A stretch of DNA of 23,730 bases from Roseovarius sp. (GTDB lineage: Bacteria > Pseudomonadota > Alphaproteobacteria > Rhodobacterales > Rhodobacteraceae). The stretch spans positions 1-23,730 of the forward strand of contig JAASSQ010000011.1 in assembly GCA_021767845.1 (NCBI GenBank), written 5' to 3'. Positions within the stretch are counted from its first letter, which is position 1, and the number at the start of each line of letters is the position of its first letter. The position numbers and the translations under genes are program-made. Below are positions 7,524 through 14,287 of this stretch, piece after piece. The notes below the pieces were generated by a model. That model ran no database searches, was not told the DNA's origin, and saw only the letters and a list, made by a program, of their open reading frames with translations.

Positions 7524-8708
7524 ATGTTTCTGCCCTTTTTCGAGACATTGCGAAAGGCGGGCATCCCGGTCAGCTTGCGCGAATACCTGACCTTTCTCGA
7601 AGCGATGAGTGCCGATCTGGTCACCTATGACCTGGAAGGATTCTATTATCTCGCGCGGGCCGCGATGGTGAAGGACGAGCGGATGATCGACCGTTTCGAC
7701 CGTGCTTTCGCCGCCAGTTTCGAAGGGCTCGAGACGATTTCGGCCGCTGATGTGCTGGAGGCGGTGGACCTGCCGGCCGAATGGCTGGAAAAGATGGCCG
7801 AGAAGCATCTGAGCGACGCGGAAAAGGCCGAGATCGAGGCACTGGGCGGGTTCGACAAGCTGATGGAAACGCTCAAGGAGCGTCTGAAGGAACAGCAGGG
7901 CCGCCACCAGGGCGGCAACAAGTGGATCGGCACGGCCGGCACCTCGCCGTTCGGGGCCTATGGCTACAACCCTGAGGGCGTGCGCATCGGGCAGGACCGC
8001 TCGCGCCATCGCCGCGCCGTGAAGGTCTGGGACAAGCGCGAATTCCGCAACCTCGACGACAGCGTGGAACTGGGCACCCGCAACATCAAGGTGGCGTTGA
8101 AACGCTTGCGCCAATGGGCGCGGGACGGCGCGCATGACGAGCTGGACCTGGACGGCACGATCCGCGCCACCGCCGAGCACGGCTATCTGGACGTGAAAAC
8201 CCGGCCCGAGCGGCGCAACGCGGTCAAGGTGCTTCTGTTTCTCGATGTCGGCGGGTCGATGGACCCGCATATCCGCGTGGTCGAGGAACTGTTCAGCGCC
8301 GCGCGCGCCGAATTCAAGCACATGGAATACTACTATTTCCACAACTGCCTTTACGAGGGCGTCTGGCGCGACAACCGCCGCCGCTGGGACGCGCAGACGC
8401 CGACCTGGGATGTGCTGCACACCTATGGCCCGGATTACAAATGCATCTTCGTGGGCGACGCCAGCATGAGCCCCTACGAGATCGCCTATCCCGGCGGCGC
8501 GAACGAGCACTGGAACGCGGAGGCCGGCCAGGTCTGGCTGGAGCGCGCGCGCCAGCAATGGCCCGATCATCTGTGGATCAACCCGGTCCCCGAGGCCTAT
8601 TGGGGGCACACCCATTCGATCCGCATGATCCGCGACATCTTCGAGGACCGCATGGTGCCTATGACGCTGGCCGGGCTGGACCAGGGGATGCGCGAGTTGG
8701 TGCGTTGA
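7524..8708 (+). CDS. VWA domain protein, CoxE-like, partner of MoxR
   Basis: A cytoplasmic protein of 394 residues without signal peptide. The N-terminal ~120 residues are helical ('RKAGIPVSLREYLTFLEAM' is typical of CoxE-like VWA proteins). A glycine- and basic-rich linker follows ('GGNKWIGTAGTSPFGAYG'), then a C-terminal VWA fold from about residue 233 with the metal-ion-dependent adhesion site 'LLFLDVGGSMDPH' (Asp241, Ser245) and 'FVGDASMSPYEI' further on. The first MIDAS serine is glycine here, though Asp and the second Ser remain. CoxE-like VWA proteins pair with MoxR ATPases, and the matching ATPase is encoded upstream on the same strand. ATG 7524 follows GAGG 8-11 bp upstream. Role in assembly or activation of an unknown complex is inferred. 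Confidence 0.88.
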   Translation: MFLPFFETLRKAGIPVSLREYLTFLEAMSADLVTYDLEGFYYLARAAMVKDERMIDRFDRAFAASFEGLETISAADVLEAVDLPAEWLEKMAEKHLSDAEKAEIEALGGFDKLMETLKERLKEQQGRHQGGNKWIGTAGTSPFGAYGYNPEGVRIGQDRSRHRRAVKVWDKREFRNLDDSVELGTRNIKVALKRLRQWARDGAHDELDLDGTIRATAEHGYLDVKTRPERRNAVKVLLFLDVGGSMDPHIRVVEELFSAARAEFKHMEYYYFHNCLYEGVWRDNRRRWDAQTPTWDVLHTYGPDYKCIFVGDASMSPYEIAYPGGANEHWNAEAGQVWLERARQQWPDHLWINPVPEAYWGHTHSIRMIRDIFEDRMVPMTLAGLDQGMRELVR

Positions 8709-8804
8709 GCGCCAGGCGTCGCCACGATTGCCGTCACCCGCCGCTGCGCGCAACAAATGCAAAGAATACAGCCGTCCGCGCGACACTTTTTCGTTTGAAT
8801 GAGG

Positions 8805-8833
8805 TTGACGCCCCCTGCCCGCCACCATAATGT
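8805..8833 (+). promoter_or_regulatory. Promoter of the ilv attenuator/ilvB unit
   Basis: TTGACG (8805-8810) and TAATGT (8828-8833) with a 17-bp spacer make one of the best promoters in the window. The stretch just upstream (about 8785-8800) is unusually T/A-rich for this genome and could act as an UP element. Transcription should begin near 8840, giving a leader of about 165 nt before ilvB. Confidence 0.75.
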
Positions 8834-8864
8834 CCCGCGCACGCACATTAAGGAGTCGACCGAA

Positions 8865-8912
8865 ATGGCACCCCTCGTACTGATCGTAGGCAAGTGGCGC
8901 ATGGGCCGGTAA
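8865..8912 (+). CDS. ilv leader peptide (attenuator peptide)
   Basis: A 15-codon reading frame, MAPLVLIVGKWRMGR, preceded by a strong AAGGAG ribosome site (8850-8855) at ideal distance. Codons 4-8 are CTC GTA CTG ATC GTA, that is Leu-Val-Leu-Ile-Val, all three branched-chain amino acids in one run. Such a run just ahead of a terminator and ilvB is the defining mark of an ilv attenuation leader peptide. Its stop lies inside the RNA region that must stay free for the antiterminator to form. The product itself is not expected to have another function. Confidence 0.85.
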   Translation: MAPLVLIVGKWRMGR

Positions 8913-8963
8913 CGGACACCATAACGGTACCCCATGCGCCCCCGGACCCTCGGGGGCTTTTTT
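8896..8963 (+). promoter_or_regulatory. Transcription attenuator of ilvB (antiterminator and terminator)
   Basis: Two mutually exclusive hairpins. Antiterminator: GGCGCATGGG (8896-8905), lying in the last codons of the leader peptide, is perfectly complementary over 10 bp to CCCATGCGCC (8931-8940). Terminator: GCCCCCG (8938-8944) pairs with CGGGGGC (8951-8957), followed by six T (8958-8963). They share bases 8938-8940. A ribosome stalled at the Leu/Val/Ile codons leaves 8896-8905 free, so the antiterminator can form and ilvB is transcribed. A ribosome reaching the stop at 8910 covers that arm and lets the terminator form. This is attenuation by branched-chain aminoacyl-tRNA supply, inferred from the sequence alone. 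Confidence 0.85.
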
Positions 8964-9004
8964 GTGCGCAGACAATGGATTGATGTCATGAACGGAGCAA
9001 AGCG

Positions 9005-10762
9005 ATGACACGTCAGATGACCGGAGCGAAAATGGTGGTCCAGGCCCTCAAGGATCAGGGCGTGGACGTCGTGTTCGGATACCCTGGCGGCGCGGTTCTA
9101 CCGATTTATGACGAGATCTTTCAGCAAAACGACATCCGGCACGTGCTGGTGCGCCACGAACAGGGCGCGGTGCACGCCGCCGAGGGCTATGCCCGCTCCA
9201 CCGGCAAGCCCGGCGTGGCGCTGGTGACCTCGGGGCCCGGGGCGACCAACGCGGTGACCGGCCTGACCGACGCGCTGATGGATTCCATCCCGATCGTGGT
9301 GCTGTCGGGCCAGGTTCCGACCTTCATGATCGGCAATGATGCCTTCCAGGAGGCCGACACGGTGGGCATCACCCGCCCCTGCACCAAACACAACTGGCTG
9401 GTCAGCGACACCAAGAACCTGTCGGATACGATTCACCAGGCGTTCCATGTCGCCACGACGGGCCGCCCCGGCCCGGTGCTGGTGGACCTGCCCAAGGACG
9501 TGCAGTTCGCCAGTGCCGATTACGTGCCGCCGCAAAAGGCGCGCACGGATCATTACCGCCCGCAGGTCAAGGGCGACATGGAAACCATCACCGAACTCGT
9601 CGAGGCGCTGGAAACGGCGGAACGGCCGGTGTTCTACACCGGCGGCGGCGTTATCAATTCCGGTCCCGCCGCCAGCCAGCTTCTGCGCGAACTGGTGGCG
9701 GCCACCGGCATTCCGATAACCTCGACGCTGATGGGGCTGGGCGCCTACCCGGCCAACGGCGATAACTGGCTGGGGATGCTGGGGATGCACGGCCTTTACG
9801 AGGCCAACATGGCGATGCATGGCTGCGACCTGATGATCAACATCGGCGCCCGTTTCGACGACCGGATCACCGGGCGGCTGGATGCCTTCAGCCCGAACTC
9901 GAAAAAGGCGCATATCGACATCGACCCGTCCTCGATCAACAAGGTGGTCAAGACCGACATACCGATCATCGGTGATATCGCGCATGTTCTGGAAGACGTG
10001 CTGAAGGTCTGGAAATCGCGGGGCCGCAAGGTGAACCGCGAAGGGTTGGAAAAATGGTGGGCCGAGATCAAGGAGTGGCGCAAGGTCAACTGCCTGGCCT
10101 TCACGCAGGCCGGAAAGGCGATCAAGCCGCAATACGCGCTTCAGCGGCTGGAAGAGCTGACCAAGGATCATGACCGCTACGTGTGCACCGAGGTGGGCCA
10201 GCATCAGATGTGGGCCGCGCAATACATGGGCTTCAACGATCCCAACCGCTGGATGACCTCGGGCGGTCTGGGCACGATGGGCTATGGCTTCCCGGCGTCG
10301 ATCGGCGTGCAGATGGCCCACCCCGACGCGCTGGTCATCAACGTGGCGGGCGAGGCAAGCTGGCTGATGAACATGCAGGAGATGGGTACCGCCGTGCAGT
10401 ACCGCCTGCCCGTCAAGCAGTTCATCCTCAACAACGAGCGGCTGGGCATGGTGCGCCAGTGGCAGGAACTTCTGCACGGCGAGCGGTATTCCTCGAGCTG
10501 GTCCGAGGCCCTGCCCGATTTCGTGAAGCTGGCCGAGGCCTTCGGGGCCAAGGGGCTGATGGTGTCCGACCCGGCCGATCTGGACGATGCGATCATGGAG
10601 ATGATCGAGCATGACGGCCCGGTGATCTTCGATTGCCTTGTCGAAAAGCACGAGAATTGCTTCCCGATGATCCCCTCGGGCGAGCCGCACAACAAGATGC
10701 TTCTGGGCGAGAACGCCTCGACCAAGGATGCCATCAAGGAAGGCGGCGCGGTGCTGGTGTGA
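9005..10762 (+). CDS. ilvB: Acetolactate synthase, large (catalytic) subunit
   Basis: ThDP- and FAD-dependent acetohydroxyacid synthase, 585 residues. It joins pyruvate to pyruvate or 2-oxobutyrate in the first common step of valine, leucine and isoleucine synthesis. 'FGYPGGAVLPIYD' and 'VRHEQGAVHAAEGYAR' (catalytic Glu52) are N-terminal landmarks, 'TSGPGATN' follows, and the C-terminal ThDP domain has 'GGLGTMGYGFPASIG' and a ThDP motif ending in 'FILNN'. The usual GDG/GDA at the start of that motif is GEA here (Glu450), see findings. The start at 9005 has GGAG 7 bp upstream. Controlled by the attenuator just upstream and followed by a hairpin terminator. Its small subunit gene ilvN lies 1.4 kb downstream, beyond a permease gene. 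Confidence 0.96.
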   Translation: MTRQMTGAKMVVQALKDQGVDVVFGYPGGAVLPIYDEIFQQNDIRHVLVRHEQGAVHAAEGYARSTGKPGVALVTSGPGATNAVTGLTDALMDSIPIVVLSGQVPTFMIGNDAFQEADTVGITRPCTKHNWLVSDTKNLSDTIHQAFHVATTGRPGPVLVDLPKDVQFASADYVPPQKARTDHYRPQVKGDMETITELVEALETAERPVFYTGGGVINSGPAASQLLRELVAATGIPITSTLMGLGAYPANGDNWLGMLGMHGLYEANMAMHGCDLMINIGARFDDRITGRLDAFSPNSKKAHIDIDPSSINKVVKTDIPIIGDIAHVLEDVLKVWKSRGRKVNREGLEKWWAEIKEWRKVNCLAFTQAGKAIKPQYALQRLEELTKDHDRYVCTEVGQHQMWAAQYMGFNDPNRWMTSGGLGTMGYGFPASIGVQMAHPDALVINVAGEASWLMNMQEMGTAVQYRLPVKQFILNNERLGMVRQWQELLHGERYSSSWSEALPDFVKLAEAFGAKGLMVSDPADLDDAIMEMIEHDGPVIFDCLVEKHENCFPMIPSGEPHNKMLLGENASTKDAIKEGGAVLV

Positions 10763-10770
10763 TCCGGGCC

Positions 10771-10801
10771 GGGCGCGGTGTTGCGTGCCGCGCCCGCCTT
10801 T
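10771..10801 (+). terminator. Hairpin after ilvB
   Basis: GGGCGCGG (10771-10778) and CCGCGCCC (10788-10795) form a perfect 8-bp stem with a 9-base loop, followed by GCCTTT. It lies 8 bp after the ilvB stop. The T-run is short, so some read-through into the permease and ilvN is likely. Confidence 0.55.
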
Positions 10802-10849
10802 GCGGTATGAGACAGATGCCAAGCGTTCCATCCCGGCGGTGTTCAGACC

Positions 10850-12118
10850 ATGCCACAGAAAACCTCGCGCGGACTGAATCGCGAACTCGGGCTTTTGCAG
10901 CTGGTGTTCTATGGCACCGGGACCATCCTGGGCGCCGGGATCTTCGTGGTCGTGGGCGAGGTTCTGGCCGAGGCGGGGCCGCTGACACCGTTTGCCTATA
11001 TGCTGGCGGCACTGGTCGCGGTCACATCGGCGCTGTCGTTTTCCGAGATGGCGGCGCGCGTGCCCACCGCCGCCGGACCCATCGACTATGTCGAACGCGC
11101 CTTCGGGCGGCGGTGGCTGGGATCGGTCACGGGCTGGATGCTGCTGATCGCGAACACCGTGTCGGCGGCGACGATCACCACGGGGTTCGTGGCCTACATG
11201 TCCAGCTTCATGACCGTGTCGCACTGGATCGCCGTGCCGGTGCTGATCGCGATACTGGGCGGGGTCGCCGCGCTTGGCATGAAACAGTCGTCCTGGCTGA
11301 TGACCTGCACGACGCTGATCGGCATGACAACGCTGCTGGTGGTGCTGTGGGCGCTGCGCGACACTTTTGCCGACGCGCCGGCGCGTCTGGCCGGCGCTGT
11401 TTCGGACTTGGCCAAAGGCCAGACCCCCGCCGCCGAAACCGGCCTGCGGGGCGGTTGGTGGGGGCTTTACGCCGGGGCGTTCCTGGCGATCTATTCCTTC
11501 ATCGGCTTCGGGGACATGGCCCAGACGGCCGAAGAGACGCGCGATGTCAAACGCACCCTGCCGCGGGCGATGATCCTGTCGCTGGTGATCGTTTTCACCT
11601 TCTATCTTGCCGTCGCGACGGCGCTGACAGGCAGCCGGGCGATCACCGAGATCGCCGCGGCCCCGGCGCCCCTGGTGCGCGCCGCGGGGCTGGCGGGCTG
11701 GCCGGAGATGCCTCTGGCCATCGCCTCGCTTTTCGTGATCGTCAACGGCGCGCTGACCCAGATGATCGCGGCGGCACGGCTGCTGATGGATATAGGGCAG
11801 GACAATCGCGGCGCGCCGAAATTCCTTGGCCATGTGCACAAGGCCACCGATACACCGCTGTATGCCACGGCCGTGGTTGCCGCAAGTGTCGCGGCATTGG
11901 CGCTTTTCGTGCCGCTCAAGCAATTGGCCTCGGGGACGAGCCTTGCCATCCTGCTTGTCTTTTTCGGCGTGAATGCGGCGCTGATCGCCTTCAAGCGCCG
12001 GGGCCAGCCTTCGGATGTGCCCGACACTTGGCGCGTCGTGCCCTGGGCGGGGGCGGCTTTCACGGGCCTGGCGCTGACCGGGCAGATCGCATTGTGGCTT
12101 TGGCCCCACGTGGGATGA
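10850..12118 (+). CDS. APC-superfamily amino acid permease
   Basis: An inner-membrane amino acid transporter of 422 residues with about 11-12 hydrophobic segments. The N-terminal signature 'FYGTGTILGAGIFVVVGEV' matches the unwound first membrane helix of the APC superfamily (GxGxIxGxGIF-like), and 'FSEMAARVPTAAGPIDYVERAFG' is the typical second-helix and loop motif. The central 'FIGFGDMAQTAEETRDVKRTLPRA' is the conserved 'fdG.d...nlaEE...P.r..P.ai' segment of this group. It sits between ilvB and ilvN, all on the same strand, 87 bp after ilvB and 85 bp before ilvN. That position hints at a branched-chain or related amino acid substrate, but the sequence alone does not fix specificity or direction of transport. 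Confidence 0.88.
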   Translation: MPQKTSRGLNRELGLLQLVFYGTGTILGAGIFVVVGEVLAEAGPLTPFAYMLAALVAVTSALSFSEMAARVPTAAGPIDYVERAFGRRWLGSVTGWMLLIANTVSAATITTGFVAYMSSFMTVSHWIAVPVLIAILGGVAALGMKQSSWLMTCTTLIGMTTLLVVLWALRDTFADAPARLAGAVSDLAKGQTPAAETGLRGGWWGLYAGAFLAIYSFIGFGDMAQTAEETRDVKRTLPRAMILSLVIVFTFYLAVATALTGSRAITEIAAAPAPLVRAAGLAGWPEMPLAIASLFVIVNGALTQMIAAARLLMDIGQDNRGAPKFLGHVHKATDTPLYATAVVAASVAALALFVPLKQLASGTSLAILLVFFGVNAALIAFKRRGQPSDVPDTWRVVPWAGAAFTGLALTGQIALWLWPHVG

Positions 12119-12203
12119 AGCCGACTTCAAGGGGCTGTTCGGCGGGCGGGCTTGCCGCTACACCGGACACAGCCGACGGAACGCCAGCAACAGGAAAGAC
12201 ATC

Positions 12204-12776
12204 ATGTCCGCTTTGAAAATCAAAAAAGGCTCCTCCAAGCATTCGGCCTACAACCTGCGCCCCACCTTTTCCGACGAGGTGGAATCGCACACGCTTGCGG
12301 TGATCGTCGACAACGAACCCGGCGTTCTGGCGCGGGTGATCGGCCTCTTTTCGGGCCGGGGCTACAATATCGACAGCCTCACCGTGGCCGAGGTGGATCA
12401 TACCGGCCACACCAGCCGCATCACCATCGTCACCACCGGCACCCCGCAGGTGATCGAGCAGATCAAGGCACAGCTGGGCCGCATCGTGCCGGTTCACGAG
12501 GTGCACGACCTGACCGTCGAGGGCAAGCCCGTGGAACGCGAACTGGCCCTGCTGAAGGTGCAGGGCGAGGGCGAGAAACGGGTCGAGGCGCTGCGCCTGG
12601 CGGACATCTTCCGCGCCAATGTCGTGGACAGCACGCTGGACAGCTTCGTCTTCGAGATCACCGGCACGCCCGACAAGATCGACGCCTTCGCCGATCTGAT
12701 GCGCCCCTTGGGCCTGATCGAGATCGCGCGCACCGGCGTCGCGGCCCTGCCCCGCGGCATCACCACGACCACCTGA
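12204..12776 (+). CDS. ilvN: Acetolactate synthase, small (regulatory) subunit
   Basis: The 190-residue regulatory subunit that activates the IlvB catalytic subunit and confers valine feedback inhibition. After a basic N-terminal extension of about 28 residues ('LKIKKGSSKHSAYNLRP') comes the ACT domain 'HTLAVIVDNEPGVLARVIGL' and 'FSGRGYNIDSLTVAEVD', with the valine-binding loop, then the C-terminal domain ('ELALLKVQGEGE' to 'LMRPLGLIEIARTGVAALPRG') that stimulates catalysis. Length is slightly above the ~165 of short IlvH proteins, owing to the extension. AGGAAAG lies 7-13 bp ahead of the ATG. Unlike in most operons it is not adjacent to ilvB: a permease gene separates them. Confidence 0.95.
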   Translation: MSALKIKKGSSKHSAYNLRPTFSDEVESHTLAVIVDNEPGVLARVIGLFSGRGYNIDSLTVAEVDHTGHTSRITIVTTGTPQVIEQIKAQLGRIVPVHEVHDLTVEGKPVERELALLKVQGEGEKRVEALRLADIFRANVVDSTLDSFVFEITGTPDKIDAFADLMRPLGLIEIARTGVAALPRGITTTT

Positions 12777-12902
12777 CGACGCGCCCAGTGGCGGCCGGCC
12801 CGCGCAAAAGGTCGCCTTGAGGAAACTCTGGTCGCGATCTGTCGGTTTGCCGCGCCGGAAAGCTGTTTTGACCGTTGATGACCATCACAGCGGAGAACAG
12901 CC

Positions 12903-14063
12903 ATGTCGCAGACCGTCACAGACCTGTCCAGCGTGCGCGAAAGCGTGGAGCGTGCGCACGGGCTGCCCAATGCGCATTACATCGACCCCGCGGTATTCGA
13001 GGAAGAGAAACAGGCGCTTCTGTTCTCGCAATGGGCGGGGCTGGCGGTGGCTTCGGACGTGCCCGAACCGGGCGACGCCGTTCCGATGGATTTCGTCGGG
13101 ATGCCGCTGCTGCTCATTCGCGACACGGAAGGCAAGGTCCGGGTGTTCCAGAACATCTGCCGGCACCGGGGCATGATCCTTGTCGAAGAGCCGCGCAAGA
13201 TCGAAGGCGCGATCCGCTGCCCCTATCATTCGTGGTGCTATTCGACCAAGGGCAACCTTGTGGCCACGCCGCATGTGGGCGGGCCGGGACACAACACGCA
13301 CGAGGCCATCAAGCGCGACGAGCTGGGCCTGATCGAAGTGCGCAGCCACATCTGGCGCGACGTGGTCTGGATCAACGTGTCGGGCGATGCCCCCGCCTTC
13401 GAGGATGCCATGTCCGAGGTGATCGAGCGGTGGCGCGAGTTTGACCTACCGCTTTATCACGGCGGGCATGACAGCCGCTGGACACTGGAGGTGCAGACCA
13501 ATTGGAAGCTGGCGGTCGAGAACTACTGCGAAAGTTACCATTTGCCCTGGGTGCATCCCGGCCTGAACAGCTATTCCAAGCTGGAAGACCACTACAATAT
13601 CGAGCAACCGGGCGCGTTTTCCGGCCAGGGCACGCTGGTTTATCGCCAGATCACCAACGAGACCGGCGCCACCTTCCCCGATTTCGAGGATGTGGGCCAG
13701 CGCTGGAACGAACGGGCCGAATATATCGCGGTCTACCCCAATGTCCTGCTGGGCACGCATCGCGACCATGCCTTCGCGATCATCCTCGAACCCAAGGGCA
13801 CGGAACACACGGTGGAGCACATCCACCTCTACTATGCGGTGCCCGACAGCGACGCGGGCCTGCGGATGCGCAACGCCCAGCTTTGGAAAACCGTGTTCGA
13901 GGAAGACATCTTCGTGGTCGAGGGGATGCAGCGCGGGCGTCACGCCACGCAGTTCGACGGCGGGCGCTTTTCGCCGGTGATGGACAGCCCCACGCATTGT
14001 TTCCACGACTGGGTGGCCGGAAAGATCGAAACCCACCGGGCCAAGGCAAAGGCGGCGGAGTGA
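12903..14063 (+). CDS. Rieske non-haem iron oxygenase, alpha subunit
   Basis: A 386-residue oxygenase with an N-terminal Rieske [2Fe-2S] domain and a C-terminal SRPBCC catalytic domain. The Rieske ligands are Cys86 and His88 ('CRHRG') and Cys106 and His109 ('CPYHSWCY'). The mononuclear iron motif is 'NYCESYHLPWVH' (208-218): His213 and His218, with a third acidic ligand probably in 'FEEDIFVVEGMQRGR'. The residue bridging the two metal sites is Glu210, where most ring dioxygenases have Asp; Glu is the form known in carnitine monooxygenase CntA. The substrate may therefore be a quaternary amine or similar rather than an aromatic ring. No ferredoxin or reductase gene is near, so electrons must come from elsewhere. 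The next gene overlaps its stop (TGATG). GGAG lies 7-10 bp before the ATG. Confidence 0.9.
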   Translation: MSQTVTDLSSVRESVERAHGLPNAHYIDPAVFEEEKQALLFSQWAGLAVASDVPEPGDAVPMDFVGMPLLLIRDTEGKVRVFQNICRHRGMILVEEPRKIEGAIRCPYHSWCYSTKGNLVATPHVGGPGHNTHEAIKRDELGLIEVRSHIWRDVVWINVSGDAPAFEDAMSEVIERWREFDLPLYHGGHDSRWTLEVQTNWKLAVENYCESYHLPWVHPGLNSYSKLEDHYNIEQPGAFSGQGTLVYRQITNETGATFPDFEDVGQRWNERAEYIAVYPNVLLGTHRDHAFAIILEPKGTEHTVEHIHLYYAVPDSDAGLRMRNAQLWKTVFEEDIFVVEGMQRGRHATQFDGGRFSPVMDSPTHCFHDWVAGKIETHRAKAKAAE

Positions 14064-14275
14064 TGAAGGATCTCGATACCCGGATGATCTCGGCCCATGA
14101 GGCACGGGATCGCATGGCGCTTATCAAGCTTTATTCTGAGGCCGCCGACAGCGTCAACGATGTGGATGCGTCCTGCTTTTTCCTGACCCATGCCTATGTC
14201 TTCGCGCTGGAGGCCGGGACACCCGATGCGGCGCTCTTGCACCAAAGGCTGAAACGGCACGGCCGCGAGGCGTGA
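14063..14275 (+). CDS. Small helical protein coupled to the Rieske oxygenase
   Basis: A 70-residue protein of unknown function. The start codon ATG at 14063 shares one base with the TGA of the oxygenase gene, a classic translational coupling arrangement. The sequence is helical: 'ISAHEARDRMALIKLYSEAA' and 'DASCFFLTHAYVFALEAGTP', the second looking like one half of a tetratricopeptide repeat. No signal peptide, no metal motif. Its tight linkage suggests it helps the oxygenase (stability, assembly or partner binding), which is inference. It ends 7 bp from the convergent P450 stop, with a palindrome over both stop codons. Confidence 0.75.
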   Translation: MKDLDTRMISAHEARDRMALIKLYSEAADSVNDVDASCFFLTHAYVFALEAGTPDAALLHQRLKRHGREA

Positions 14276-14287
14276 TCCGGGATCACG
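14271..14287. repeat. Palindrome spanning two convergent stop codons
   Basis: CGTGATCC, one G, then GGATCACG: a perfect 8-bp inverted repeat that includes the TGA of the small protein (14273-14275) and the TGA of the P450 on the other strand (14283-14285). It lacks T-tracts, so it is not a standard terminator, but could stabilise both mRNA ends. Confidence 0.5.

Noticed and set aside
7491..9011. Open frame of about 506 codons on the minus strand opposite the VWA gene and ilv leader
   Set aside because: It would overlap the attenuator and promoter and has no recognisable domain; the VWA frame is clearly the coding one.
9098..12130. Very long open frame (about 1010 codons) on the minus strand opposite ilvB and the permease
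   Set aside because: It mirrors two well-identified genes on the plus strand, has His/Arg/Gly-rich composition typical of antisense frames in GC-rich DNA and shows no domain.
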